64,000 bases of DNA from Ichthyophonus hoferi (lineage: Eukaryota; Opisthokonta; Ichthyosporea; Ichthyophonida; Ichthyophonidae). Made by a program: the position numbers and the translations under genes. Where the stretch lies: assembly GCA_002751075.1 (NCBI GenBank), contig NAOQ01000030.1:161902-225901 (forward strand). Direction: 5' to 3'. Positions 52,101-64,000 of this stretch are shown here, piece after piece (positions within the stretch are counted from its first letter, which is position 1; each line of letters starts with the position of its first letter). Under the pieces are notes generated by a model. It searched no databases. It saw only the letters and a program-made list of their open reading frames with translations, and was not told the DNA's origin.

Positions 52101-53007
52101 ACTACAGTCCTGTTCCTCTCCTCCTTCCCTTGCCTCTCTAGGCTCCCCCACATTCACAGGCCAATCAGATGACGATCTCATGCATACGGGCCCGTCGCCA
52201 TCTTTAACAAACATGCAGTCAAATTCAATTCCCTCACAAATGCCTTTCCCTCCTGAAAGCATAACCTCTAAAAATACTCAACAGTTACTATCTGCTCCTT
52301 TTGACGCCAATGCATGCTCCCTCCAGAGACCCCCTACTACGGCTATGCTGGGCTCACAGGGCACGGCATTCATTACTCCTCCCTTGTTATTCAATCCATA
52401 TAATGATGTCATTGCCACCCAATTGCTTGATCCTCAATGTAGAGGCTCTCTGATTGCAGGTGGGCCCTTCCCCCCTGCCCTGACCACAGTGGCTGCTGCT
52501 GCAACGTCAAACAGCAGAGAAATAGATTCAGCGATGGGTCCGATGGTAGAATCACCCAATCAGATTAAGGATCAATTGATCATGGATGAAAGTAACGCGC
52601 AACACTTTATAGGCGAGTTTATATCAATGGCCTACATGCAACCACAGCCCTTATACATGCAGCAACAGTTATCCCTGCCGGCAGGCTCCAGTCACAATCC
52701 ACCTCCCACCTCAAATACCTTTACTCCTGACCCCTGTACACAATCATATTTAATACAGACACAGCAGCAGCAACCCAAATTGGCAATACATAAACCACAA
52801 ATAGCAGCACTGTGGCCCCATATGACCGCCTCTTTGATCACCCCCACTAGAAGCAGGACGGTAAAGTCACCCCCCAAGTGTATGCTCAAGAAGTCGTACA
52901 ACATTATTCAGCATAAATTCAATAGGTCTTTGACAAAACATATAAAAACATTGCCACCCCGAAAAATCCTGGCGAAATGTGCGCCCATTGCTGGATCAAT
53001 ATGCTGA
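49137..53007 (+). CDS. Two-zinc-finger GATA transcription factor
   Basis: DNA-binding transcription factor for WGATAR sites. Exons 49137-49613, 50500-50571, 50845-51029, 51460-51619 and 52039-53007 are in phase and give 620 residues. The N-terminal 160 residues are acidic and Ser-rich, as in activation regions. The N-finger is C175-x2-C178-x17-C196-x2-C199 with TPLWRR and CNACGLY. The C-finger is C232-x2-C235-x20-C256-x2-C259 with TSLWRR and CNACGLY. It is followed by a basic arm (NAPRPLKPGAIPPLKRRHRE), which is the normal site of DNA contact. The 20-residue loop is longer than the 17 of animal GATA factors; no other acceptor in intron 3 keeps the frame. Exon 5 is a Ser/Pro/Gln-rich tail ending in a Lys-rich segment. 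Introns split both fingers. An AATAAA lies at 53551-53556. The GATA1-6 subclass cannot be set. Confidence 0.93.
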
Positions 53008-54832
53008 TGAAGACCAAAGTAGTATTACATTGGCTTATTTACTCATAATAGGGCATTGGTTGCTGTGATTTGGTTTCCATGCTAGCTGTGAAGCAGAAGG
53101 TTTAGAAAGAACTATTTGGTTTAAAGTCTATTATTGGTTCTGTTCTGAGCATTAGAGTTATGTACTTCACATTGCGTGATTATCTGACTGCATGTTTTCA
53201 AGACTTATACCATACAATGGGGTTTATATTCGAAATGTTTCTTATTTGTATCTGCTCTAGGTTTTACATATTGGATAGTGATATTTATTTTATTTATTCT
53301 TTCAACGCAACACAGTGCATTCTGCAAAACTGGTTTTTGTTATAAGTTATTACTTCGGTTTGTCGCTGTTTTTTTTATTTCGAGTATTACTATTTCATTC
53401 ATTATTAAAATTATTGGGTAGTATATGGGTAGCTACAGCTTTTATATGATTTTTCTACGGATAATTATGTGGAGCCCCAGTTTTTCACCATAATGAATAC
53501 TAGATAAGAGGGGACGTTGCTATTTTAAGCTCGATTGTGCGGATTTATTTAATAAAGTGAAGGTAAATAATAGCTAAGGAGTGGTCAAATATCACAACTC
53601 GTAATATCAAGCCAAACATTATTGACAAGAGTAAAGATGAATAAAATATTCATAGCGCATTGAGGTTTTATGATGTATTTTCCAAAGACAATTTACTCAA
53701 AGGTCACACGCATTAAAGTAGAATGATTTTTATGAAAGAATAAACTCGGGGGCTAACCCTCAAGTTTATATGTTCATACTTATGATTGCTTGATATATCT
53801 AAGTAATAGACGCTATTATGATCATGCGAATATCAAGCCCAAAAGAATATGCCATAATTATTATCTATTTTCCCCTATATTATAGAATACAATATAAATC
53901 GATCACTACTGCCTGTGTTTCAGTAACTTGCTATCCCTATACTTTCCACTCTCCCCTTAAAAGCGGGAAAAAATGCCGGTGAGAAAGTACTGATTAAAGT
54001 GCAGTTATTCAATTCACAGCCTTCTTCATCTTGACAGGAAACGAGATTCTATTCATGTATTAGATGCTTACTTAAATGATCATTATACGGTGCATGTTGA
54101 TCTTTATACACAAATAAAATATAATATAGGAATCTGCCATTTAGCCCCGGCGGCAATTGCTAGAACTCGTAGTTATGATTCGATCGGGCCACGAGGTTAT
54201 CTTTTAGAGTCGACTTGCGAGTCACCCAGAGTTAGATTAGATATATAACTAGCTCTCCATAACACCAGGAAGAATTAATTGGGGCTTGTAGTCGTTTACT
54301 ATTGGTTTGTTATTTTCAACTAGTCAGAAACTATCGCATCTTCTTTTCTATAATTTCTAGTTAATGAAGGCAAGTTCCAATTTTATTTTTCAAGCCGTTC
54401 TGACATTATGGCTAAGTAATTCTTTGTCGATAGCTCATATAGAAACCAATCAATAAACCAATGCAAGTTTTGATATTTTAATATCATTCAAAATGTTGTG
54501 CCATTTCAATAGTAGCCACTGAGTGGTTCATATGCGATCAGAGAGCCGTACCATGATCACGATCACTACGGTGGTGCTACCATGGGTAGATAGCTGCAGC
54601 ACAAAGCCTAGATAAGCATACCTAGGCCTATGTAAATGCATTAACACCACAAACTATGTATAATAGTAGATAATTCTGCCTACACCAGTACTCAGTATAT
54701 TTTATATTTAATTTATGCAGCTTAATATTTAATATAAGTATATAAGTATATATACATAAATATAAATTAACACACACATCTATGCACATTTAGATAATAC
54801 TTCCCAACATCGTCGTCACTCTTCAAAACACT
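53008..54832. other. Region between the GATA gene and TrmH
   Basis: About 1.8 kb. The first 550 bases are likely the GATA 3' UTR, ending near AATAAA at 53551-53556. The rest is AT-rich and ends with CGTCGTCACTC just before the TrmH start. No other gene is supported. Confidence 0.5.
53551..53556 (+). terminator. Poly(A) signal of the GATA gene
   Basis: AATAAA about 545 bases past the GATA stop codon. This is the first good match downstream that I noticed. Confidence 0.45.
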
Positions 54833-56341
54833 ATGAATGTTTGTTCAAGGTTAACAAGTAGAGAAATAGCCCAGACAGTAGAACTTCTTAGTAAATTTAT
54901 TTCACCAGAGCGCCTTTTTAAGTTTAAAGAGGTGATTTCCTCTAGGAACACAGCTAGAATAATATTGGAAAACATATCAAATTATAGAAATGCATCCGCC
55001 TGTCTGCGAACAGCTGATGGGTTTGGAGTTCATAATGTAGATGTAATTGATATAGATCAAAAATTCCGTGTCGATAAAGAAATTTCAACTTGTGGCGATA
55101 AGTGGCTATCTCTCCATAACCACCAAAGCTCTGCCAACTGTATAATGTAAGTGGTTTTGTGTACACAATCTCCATTATATAAGCTCAATCTATGTCTTGT
55201 TCTAACGATGCTTTATTTTTCAAGTATATACGTATGTCTATATATCCTGCCCTGTCATCCACTCAGCCATATATTTATAGTTCTATTAGCAGGATCTCTT
55301 ACCACACCAATCCTCTGCATGTTACTCTTCTGCTACCTCTGCCTTCCCAATCTCATTGCCTTGCCTTATGTCATGATCTTTATATAGCACAGTTTACTAC
55401 CTAACTTCTTGCTATACCTTATATTTGTCATAATAACATCCTTTGCCGCTCTGAAAGTATTGCCTTCTATTAAATTTTCATTGTCTTTTCCTTTTCCTTT
55501 TTTTCTTTTTCTTTTTTCTTACATTCTATAATACAAATTCTGTCAAAGTAGATTATTATATGCTTACATTTTTATTTCTCCATCTACGTTTCTATCGGGG
55601 CTTCCATATGCATGCATGTATCCTTTGTTCCATTCTTCTCCACTCTACCGCCTCGCACCCCCATCTACTTATATTCTTTCTGCAAGTCAATTGTATTTTA
55701 TTATTTGCTATTATTGAGTTATTTTATAGTACCACATGAGGCTTATATATCGATTTTATCCTACTCCCTGTTTTTCTATATTCAATTAGAATTGTTGCTA
55801 CTTCAATTATTAACCTGGACCATATTACACGTTGCAATTAGCTGTGTCGGGCTAATCTGACTGTTCAAGTTATTATAGCAAATGTTTCATAGGATTCACA
55901 AATACACAGCGTTGGTCTGCATTTGCTTCAAAGTATTACGGTTTATCTAACACATTATTCGCCTCTTCACATAGGTCTCTTAAAGAGAAAGGTTATTATG
56001 TTCTTGTTGGATGTCTTGGTAGGAACTCCAAGCCCCTAAATACGTTAGAACTTTCAGGTCGCCAAGTCGCAGTCGTCTTTGGAAACGAGACTAGAGGTGC
56101 TTCTGAATCAACAATTCGCATGGCCGACTCAAGCTTCATAATCCCCATGACTGGATTTGTACAAAGCTTTAACATTTCTGTGGCACTTGGCATAGTGTTG
56201 TGGCACCTGAAGACCCAAGGTTGTCTAGATGGTCGGCTAGTTGAGAATGAGCAGACCCGTCTATTGGCTGATTTCTTGATACGAGATGTGTCTGGCGCCC
56301 ATATGCTTTTAAAAAATGCTGGTATTTACCCGGGTGACTAA
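54833..56341 (+). CDS. TrmH-type tRNA (guanosine-2'-O-)-methyltransferase
   Basis: SPOUT-fold enzyme of the SpoU/TrmH family. Bacterial TrmH methylates the ribose of G18 in the tRNA D-loop with S-adenosylmethionine. Two exons, 54833-55146 and 55975-56341, split an ATG codon (AT|G) and give 227 residues (E. coli TrmH 229). Motif 1 is NASACLRTADGFGV, with the putative catalytic Arg at about residue 59. Motif 2 is VVFGNETRGAS. Motif 3, in the trefoil knot, is IPMTGFVQSFNISVALGI, close to E. coli IPMIGMVQSLNVSVASAL. The protein is a stand-alone bacterial-length TrmH, not the large Trm3/TARBP1 type. The intron is 828 bases and partly pyrimidine-rich. I see no clear mitochondrial presequence, though the first 10 residues hold Arg and Ser. 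It is tail-to-tail with PSMA2. Confidence 0.92.
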
Positions 56342-57628
56342 TAATCAGCCATTATGGTTTTAAATTCACAAGGATTGGTAATTCGTCTAATCATTCTGAA
56401 TCCAAAATGGAAAGTCGTTAGGTCTTTTACATTAACTTGCCATATACTATAATACTGTGGGCCTTGATCCTATGTGGAAATCACTTTTATATTGGACCCA
56501 TTTTATGAATGGCCAATCATTCCAAATGCACAGCATACGCACACACCAACTTTCAACTTTCATTCTGTTTCAGTCCATATATATGAAATGTTTGATGCAT
56601 ATTTTACCCGCAAGAATAAGCCAGGAATGCCCTACCTTGAAAACATCTTCGTAATAGTAGAGTTGTAGATTAATATACAAAAGTTTCTCTATAAAGTGAA
56701 ATCAAATATTTAAAGCCAAATACGCCTACCATTATGGTAAACATAAGGAAGTTCATACCCGAGATAAACCATGCATGAAAATTGTTAGTAGGTAACTAGT
56801 CTTATAGGATGGGTAGATGTTAAAAGATCAAGCTTAACTCACGAATAAAATGTATATACACAAACACATGAAAACTAAATGACACTCAGCTAAGAGCGTT
56901 TGATTATTATTTATGAAATCATATGACCCATGAGACAACTATCTTCAATAGTTTGTTTTTAAACACGGCATAGCATGGGTAAGGTAAAAATGATACCCAT
57001 TTCCTCAAGGAGAGATTGATAGTCAGTGGTTTTAGTTGAGACCACTAAGGATATTAATAGGATAAAGGATAATGTAAATATGATAGCTATACACTGCAGT
57101 ATCACTATCCAAGGATGCTAATGGAAAAAAGAGGAAATGGTTTGTAGTCTCTTGCGATTCCAATGAAAAAGGCCATGGCCATTACTATGTTAATCGACTG
57201 ATTAGCATTGCAATTTGTGAGAGTTCTTTAGATCACATACAAATATAGTCATGGTTAGCATGACTTTAATTAAGTGGTAGCCCAGTAGTAATTATGACAA
57301 TAGGCTAGCTGGATGTACTGCTTTTAACACTACAAGGAGCATTGCCAATCAATTTTCATTTAAATAAGGTAAAGTATCATGCAAAAGAAGTCAAAATGTT
57401 TTTATAACCGAGGAGATATCTGTATTCATATTTTTGCACAGATATTTCTACTGACTTTGATATCCAAACTGATCTTTTGTTGACTGACTACCAAATAATT
57501 GGACTTCACTGATTTAATTAAGTTCACCGCCCAATCCTAACCAATCCCCGCCCATCTAGAATAACCATAGCAACCACACCACACTGGTACTCCTTCTTAT
57601 AACACCTCTTGAATTTATTACATGCCGG
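56342..57628. other. Intergenic region between TrmH and PSMA2
   Basis: About 1.3 kb between the stops of two converging genes. It is AT-rich, with a few CCAAT motifs near 57515-57555. Short frames at 56457-56668 overlap each other and have no family resemblance. Confidence 0.5.
57614..57619 (-). terminator. Poly(A) signal of PSMA2
   Basis: AATAAA on the minus strand about 10 bases past the PSMA2 stop, implying a very short 3' UTR. Confidence 0.55.
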
Positions 57629-60367
57629 TTATGAGGAGATAGTGGACAGGTAGTCCTTAACCTCCACAGCCGAGAGCTTTCGGAAACCTGTGGCATCTGC
57701 AATGCCAATCTCAATATTATGCTCGGTCATCTGACCCTCAAAGCCTTCCTTAAGAGTGAGAATGGCTGTGTGGATGGCATCCTCCAGCTCCATCTCGTCA
57801 TTATATCTAGCAGAAGTATCACCCAGGTCAGTGTGTGGCAGTACAGGTCAGGGATATTAGTACACCTATGATGTGGGGTGAAAGTGGGCCTGGAAAGAAA
57901 TATGCTACAATGGTCGTAATGGTTTATAGGTATAATCTTCAAGGATAGGTATGCGTTACAGATAGTGGCGCTATTACAAAGCATACACAATAGCCACAGG
58001 GTGTGGGGGTAAGCCAGTTGATTTTCGTACAGCATTCAAAATATATATTGGTGCAGGGCCACAAGGAGGGAAGAAGAGGATAAGGGACACTACCAAGAGA
58101 ACAGAGAAGGGATAATGCAAGATACAAGACGCACAATAGGTTCATCTTGGACAGCCTAGGCTACGCTCATATCGCAATAATGTGTATTGCAAGTGTATGT
58201 ATGAATATGAATGCTGGTATATGGCAGTGCAACGCGTGTCTATAGTTAAACTCTATAAGGTCTAGGGGACTTACCTCTTCTCCAAGAATGTCTTAGCATT
58301 GATAAAGTTCTTGCCAATGGCCGAGGCCTTCCAGGCAAAGTATGACCCAGAGGGGTCTATCTGATAGAGCTTGGGCTGGCCATCTTCGAAACCGGCCATT
58401 AGCAGCGATACGCCAAAGGGTCTCACACCACTGTGACAGGATGCATATGAGAATACATATAGGTGGGTACATCACGTAGTCATGGGGCAACCCTAGCAAT
58501 GCGCCTTCATTTCGCATAACTTAGATAGTCGGTTACCATGCACCCTCATGAACACACAGAGACATGTAAATAAAGAAAGGGATACAGGTAGGGTATGCAG
58601 AGATACGAAATTAGTACCAGGCGGCCACCCATCAGATTTATCATATGTAGCCAGGAAAGTCTAAAAGATAATATCTCCTATGGCCCATACTTCCCCTCCC
58701 TATGTAAGGCTATCTTAAGTGAATACAAAAATTACAATACCCTCGTTGCCTAGAGACCAGACAGTGACCAACACCCCCCACTAGGTACGTACCCTGATTG
58801 GGTGTAGTCCTGCATTACACTGGCAACCTCGCGCACAATCTGAGAGACAGGAATAGGCTCCTGGTACACACGGTAATATTGCTGGGCCAGTTTACGGGCC
58901 TGTCGGGTGAGTACTCTGGCATCAGGCCCCATTCCACTATAAACCAATCCGATCTGGTCGGTAATCTTTCCCACTTTCACCAGGCTTGTCTCGTCAATCA
59001 ACACAGTGGGCATCTTCTTCTCAGTGGCCAGTACTACGCCATTATTGGCTGTAGGGGAGAGGGTTAGGGGATGTTAGACAGATATATGACAGCTAATATC
59101 CAGCCTTTTATTGTCGTAACGTGATAAAATCATTGGTCCGGAATTAATTAGATAATCAACATAAACCAATAATTGGCGTACTGAGACTGATAACAACATG
59201 ATAATACAATGTTGCTAAGGTATAGGGTAGGTGGTAGTGGAGGGATAGTTCTGATTGATTGACATATAAATGGGTGAGAATATAAACCAATGGGTGGGTA
59301 TGTGTATGGATGGATACAGGTAGGGGTACGCACATACATAGGGGTAAAAGGTAGGGAGTGAACAGGGACAAAGAGGGGGGGAGGGACATGGAAATCCATG
59401 ATATAGTAAGACGGTGTAGGTTGAATAGACCAGGAGAAAGAGAGAAAGGAAAGGGAAAGGAAAGGCCTAAGAAATATCAAGTAAAGAATCATAAGGGGAG
59501 AGGAGGGATACGTTGGAGTAAAAGATGAGTGTTGAGGGAGTAAGGCGTGTAGGCGTATGGGTACCAGATCAGTTACATATATAAAACAAGAAAGGCTAAT
59601 AATACAAAGAAGAGAATAAATAGTAAGGGAGAGGTAGTATATATATATATAAGTATAGCTGAGAGCCTGTGCAACAAAAACAGTGTCAAACCCGAAGAGA
59701 GAAAGCGAGAGAAAGAAAGAACACAAGGACCTTACACTAAGAAATATAAATAAAGATGTATTATATATGTATGCAACGAAGAAAAGAACACGATAAAATT
59801 AAAGAGAAGGAGAGAAAGAGGGGGAAGGAGCAGAAAGCACAGGTGGGTGAAGGCGAGAATCGAAGACCAATAGAGTTCATGTAATAGATAAAAAGGTAAA
59901 ACAAGACAGAAGTTGATAGGGGGATAAATAAATAGTCATACAAAGATGACAGAAGTTTTTATATTAAATAAATAATTTGGATACCAGAGAAATAAAAGAA
60001 AAAAGCAGGCAACCAGTTAGAAATAAAGTGACAAAAAGAAAAAAAAGAAAGGATGATAACTAAGGGAATAGGGAGGGTATTAAAGAATACTTACAATGAG
60101 GCTGTAGGAAGATAGGGAAGGAAAAAATATTGGTAGTTGAAAACAATAATAATTGGAAACAAAAGAATAAAATGATGCGTGGTTTAAAAAAGTAAACACA
60201 ATTTCCAATCAGCTAGGAAACTAACAGAAAGAAAACAAGAGAGAACTCCCACCTTTGATACCAATAGAGGTGGCGCCTCCCTGAACAGCATGAAGAGCAT
60301 ACTCAATCTGCACCAGCTTTCCAGATGGACTGAAGGTGGTAAGAGAAAAACTGTAGCGATCCCCCAT
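57629..60367 (-). CDS. PSMA2: Proteasome subunit alpha type-2
   Basis: Subunit alpha2 of the outer ring of the 20S proteasome. Exons on minus: 60367-60253, 59048-58793, 58430-58275 and 57806-57629. They give 234 residues, equal to human PSMA2. Recognised blocks: [20 protein letters not shown] with the alpha-ring IEYAL start, [54 protein letters not shown] and [18 protein letters not shown], ending in [10 protein letters not shown]. As expected for an alpha subunit, there is no catalytic N-terminal Thr; the N-terminal helix region is present. The start ATG at 60367 aligns with the human start with two residues fewer. Intron 1 (1.2 kb) is purine-rich on + and produces long false frames. The upstream region holds four TGACG/CGTCA motifs. 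Confidence 0.97.
59220..60250. repeat. Purine-rich low-complexity tract in PSMA2 intron 1
   Basis: On the plus strand this intron is strongly A/G-rich (for example AAAGAGAGAAAGGAAAGGGAAAGGAAAGG near 59435-59465). The reading frames over it are skewed products of this bias. Confidence 0.65.
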
Positions 60368-60515
60368 GCTTATGAAGTATTATACGGCTGGGGAATATAT
60401 AATATAAGGCAAACAAAAATATATAATTCTCTGGCAAGGTAATAAATAACCCTAGAGACTATATCTACTATATATAATATAGCTATGTTTTTCAACCCGA
60501 CATTTAAGTGCGGAA

Positions 60516-60622
60516 CGTCACGGGTGAGTGCATAGCCCATACATGGACAATATTACCCTACGTCAAAATGACGGCATTGGCTGCCCATTTTAATTAATTA
60601 TTTTTGCTCATAACGACGTCAT
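60516..60622. promoter_or_regulatory. Cluster of CRE/ATF-like motifs upstream of PSMA2
   Basis: CGTCAC at about 60516, CGTCA at 60561, TGACGG at 60569 and GACGTCAT at 60615-60622 lie 150-255 bases before the PSMA2 start codon. An ATTGG lies close to the third. The four within 107 bases are more than AT-rich DNA should give by chance. Confidence 0.45.
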
Positions 60623-63020
60623 ACCTGTGGCGAGTTCTATTTGGACCATTTAAAGCACATTGTGATTCTCTGATTGGTAAGCTAAAACGATGCTTAATCT
60701 TGAAATTACTTACATAAGCAAGACTTTTTTATTAGATAACATGTACAAAATTACTCCAGATTAATTTTATAATGGCAAGACTAGTGATTGCTATCTACGA
60801 ATGGTAAGGCTGGATCTTGCTACTACCAATGATTTCTTGAGAATCAATCTTTGGCCAAATGTAAACAAATATCAAAAAGATTAAGCATGGTTTCAATAAA
60901 AAGCTATAGTAAAATAATGACTGCTATATAATGAGTGTATATTTACACACGGAAGCATAAAATTGAGTTAATAAGAATAAAAAATCCATCCCTATTGCTA
61001 TGCAGTTTGGCACAGTATATGTTGCTATGACAACCACACTTATCTGCTACACATCAACATAATTAATGAACACGAAATATGCAAATGGCAAAATATAGAT
61101 CATCTGCTAAGAAATTAAAGTTTGTACATCCCTTCATACAAGCTAACTATAGGTTTGCTTCACATGCAGGTCATTTAAAGGCATAAAACTTTAACCGTAC
61201 CTTATTAAGCATCTTATTGCACGATGGATGAACACAATCACGTTTGCCTATAAGACAATACCAAGAACAAATAGACATTTATACTGATTATATGCGAAAT
61301 ATAACAAACTTGCCTGTAAGTATTTTTATTAACGGTTTATTTTTTAAAAATGTTTTTTAAAAAACTTATGGCACAGAATTAATTCATGTTATACTACTTC
61401 TATTGATGTCATACAGTTAGTATATAATAAAACCCGAATGAAAATACATGCTTAAAGCTTGTAAGACAAATTACCATATATAAGTAATAGGGCTGTTGAT
61501 TTAAAATTAAAATATGAATTTATTGTCCGTAATAATATGTGTCAAAAATTATTTTCAGACTAAACAATATGCCCATAATCAAAATATACCTGCGAATCTT
61601 CCCCTAATTTATATCTGGCAGATGGTTTATAATTAATAAATAATATGAGATAAAGAAAATATGATATTCTAACAGTTATGACAATACCTTCAGGAGGGAT
61701 TGTGCTAATGAATATGCGTGGGCAATTGTAACTTATTGCTAGTAACTGAACTGAATCAATTTTATACGCAGGTACGATAGTTACTAAGTCGTATTGATTT
61801 ATACATAGAATAATATAGCATATTCTCTACATAAATACTCCATACTATCTCTGCCTGTTAATCAAATCCTTCAAACTTAAAAGCACTCCTCCTCGCGGCT
61901 CAGTTAGTAGCAGAACTATTTACCGCAGTAGACTGCTCCAACTCTCCTTTCACAAACTTTAGTTGAAGATTTTTCATCTATTTAATTCTTATATTGGAAT
62001 ATATATAACAATATGTTCCTATATCATAGTTAACTTACATAAAAAAAATGTATGCCATAAGCATATTAAATATAAAGATAAGACAGGTAATGATAAACTA
62101 TGATGTTCTCTGATCTCTTATCAATTTAAATTAATACTTTATGATCAGGATTTTATTTTAATGACAAAATAGGGGTTTGCTATCTTTATTTCTAAATTTT
62201 TATTCGAATTTATTCTCCTTCTCACCATAGAAATATGCAAAACTATCACAACTGCAGATATTTGTAGTAAGAGATGAGTGGGTCCTAGGAGGTGGGAATG
62301 TAGTGCATGTCTGGATGATTGTGAGTCATGAGCATCCATTCAAGTCAGATCTAATATATGTCACTTGGATAAATTGTGTGATATCAGCAAGGAGGGTGTT
62401 TGAAGGCATTGATCCAGCCTTGTTAGATTTATTTGTGACTTTTGGCATAGTTAATAATACAATAAACTCGTTTTAATTGGATCTCCCAGAATAGGGAAAC
62501 CTCGTAACAATTTTGAGCAGACAATTGTCATGTATTATCAATTAGAGACACCAATGGAATAAATTAATGTGGTTTACCTGTCCAATAGCGCCAGCTTCAT
62601 CCTACTTATAGATAGGTGGTACATGCCAAATGGCAGTCATTGAGATTTTGAATAGGATAATTGAAAATCCAGTATGCAACAAAATTTATGCATAGGTTGG
62701 CTGCAGGAGATGATCTGTGTCTCGAAGGAAGAGATCATATCAGATAGAAAAATAGGTGCAAATAACATGCTTAAATGTATTTTTATTTTATGCTCACTAA
62801 CAATGCCGACATAATTTTACAATATAGAATACTTTGCACTATTCTATATCATAGACATTATGTGTACTATAAATGTATGCGTACAATATTATAAAATTAT
62901 AATAAAACGGCGATAAGCTTAGAAATACCACTCCACATTTATGTTAGATCTTCAGGGGAGCTGATATTGAATGATAAGTACTTCTTTAGAGCACAATAGA
63001 AATATTCTAAAAAGAAAGAA

Positions 63021-63130
63021 GGGCTACGCTGGGAGATATGCATTAGAGTAAGGCATACGCTCTGGTAAGCATGCACTTACCAGTTCCCCCATATCTAATT
63101 CATATATTGAGAGTTCAACTCCTTTCTAAT
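63021..63130. other. Hairpin-forming, tRNA-like segment
   Basis: CTGGTAAG (63062-63069) and CTTACCAG (63076-63083) form an 8-base stem around a 6-base loop. AGATATG (63034-63040) can pair with CATATCT (63090-63096) outside it. Before the hairpin, GAGTAAGGCATACGC resembles the A-box of class II tRNAs. After it, GAGTTCAACTCC resembles a B-box. It may be a relic of a tRNA-derived SINE. No complete cloverleaf can be drawn. Confidence 0.25.
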
Positions 63131-64000
63131 TGGCTTTTAAAGCTCATATATTTTGCTAAAATATATCTGATACTATAAAAGAAAAGAACAGGACATGGAT
63201 AAATGAGGTAATAATGTATACATAGTGGCAAGTAATAATGATAACTAAATAAAGAGACAAACATATGCGTGAAGCTTTTGAATATATAGGAAATGCGTAT
63301 CAAAGTGATGTGCATGCGTGTGATATACAAAAAGAGTCTCTCCTTAGATTGCCCCTATTTGGAACTAATAAAAATAAAAACTTAAATACATATTAAGGTG
63401 TGAATAGACAGTGTGGCCATGCAGGGTACGTTATGTGATGTATGGCCTCATGCATTGTTATGCGTATATGCGGTACTGGAAGTAGGTCTATAAAGGGAGA
63501 TGTAAAAAAAAACAAATCGTATTCAAAATATTTATAAGTATATGTAAATACTGAAATTAAAAATCTTCAGATTTTATAAAAACATGTAAGAGAGCAACCA
63601 ATTTTATTAGCAAAATCAGACTAGTGTTTACTTACCAGAGAGGTGATCTAAAATCTAGAGGCTAAATGTGATTGGGTCGACTAGAATTATGGCGCTTTGA
63701 GCACATCCTAAACCAATGTGGTACTCCATAAGTCAGTACCTTAATACTAGTAATTTAGAAATAAAAAAGTCGTGTCAAGACTTCCAAAGATGAATATATA
63801 AACATACCATCCAATCACACTGACATTAGTATCAATAAAAAGCAATGATTAGCATTTATTATAGGACAAGAGGGAAGATTGTGAATTTCTCACAATAGAC
63901 CAATGCTGTAAGGATGCCGTTCTCTTAATAGATACGGTTTATTAATTCGTTAGAATTTCTAGCCAGCTGAATATATTTTTAATAACAGATGGCAGCCAAA

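Larger units (their letters stand above)
60368..64000. other. AT-rich end of the window, no gene recognised
   Basis: About 3.6 kb. The first 300 bases hold the PSMA2 promoter motifs. Beyond that I see AT-rich DNA with few CCAAT motifs, a hairpin-forming tRNA-like segment (63021-63130) and a short tRNA A-box-like string at about 61896-61917. No open frame of note. Confidence 0.5.

Noticed and set aside
54833-56341. Bacterial contamination as the source of TrmH
   Set aside because: The gene has an intron with proper sites and a split codon, and its base composition and flanks match the animal sequence around it.
59148-59726. 192-codon minus-strand frame rich in Ser, Leu, Tyr and Pro
   Set aside because: It lies within PSMA2 intron 1, and its composition follows the purine-rich tract. 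No domain is visible.

Overview
This window is nuclear DNA from an intron-rich, AT-rich animal genome. Nearly every coding stretch is a chain of short exons bounded by GT...AG. The genes are ones expected in animals: a DBHS (NONO/SFPQ-type) RNA-binding protein, a two-finger GATA factor, TRAIP, ANAPC15 and a PIAS-like SUMO ligase. Small gene spacing, short introns and fairly diverged proteins suggest a non-bilaterian animal, perhaps a sponge. I cannot name the species. There is one assembly gap (11824-12154).

Layout, left to right. A DBHS paraspeckle-type gene lies on + (612-7657). It is followed by about 8 kb without a confident gene, which holds AT microsatellites, the N gap and a 12.2-15.1 kb island of different texture. 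ANAPC15 (+, 15716-17282) is tail-to-tail with TRAIP (-, 18679-25668). ATP6V0D (-, 27879-32331) is head-to-head with PMPCA (+, 33394-39163). PMPCA is tail-to-tail with a SUMO-ligase-like gene (-, 40769-44083). Five kb of AT-rich DNA then separates that gene from a GATA factor (+, 49137-53007). A bacterial-type TrmH tRNA methyltransferase (+, 54833-56341) is tail-to-tail with PSMA2 (-, 57629-60367). The last 3.6 kb has no recognisable gene.

Exon models were assembled by hand from reading frame, splice sites and remembered family sequence. The ATP6V0D model gives 351 residues and the PSMA2 model 234, the same as the human proteins as I recall them. That supports the splice reading in general. 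One junction in TRAIP (exon 5 to 6) could not be phased.

The genes do not form an operon or a common pathway; most are housekeeping. Two ubiquitin-ligase genes of the cell cycle (ANAPC15, TRAIP) lie next to each other, and a SUMO ligase lies further on, but linkage by function is not shown. The points most worth a second look are these: a Plus3-like domain joined to an SP-RING finger and a terminal SUMO-interacting motif in one gene; a GATA C-finger with a 20-residue loop; a very high density of CCAAT/ATTGG in introns and gene flanks that drops in repeat-like islands; TGACG/CRE-like motifs before several genes; and a bacterial-type TrmH gene carrying an intron.
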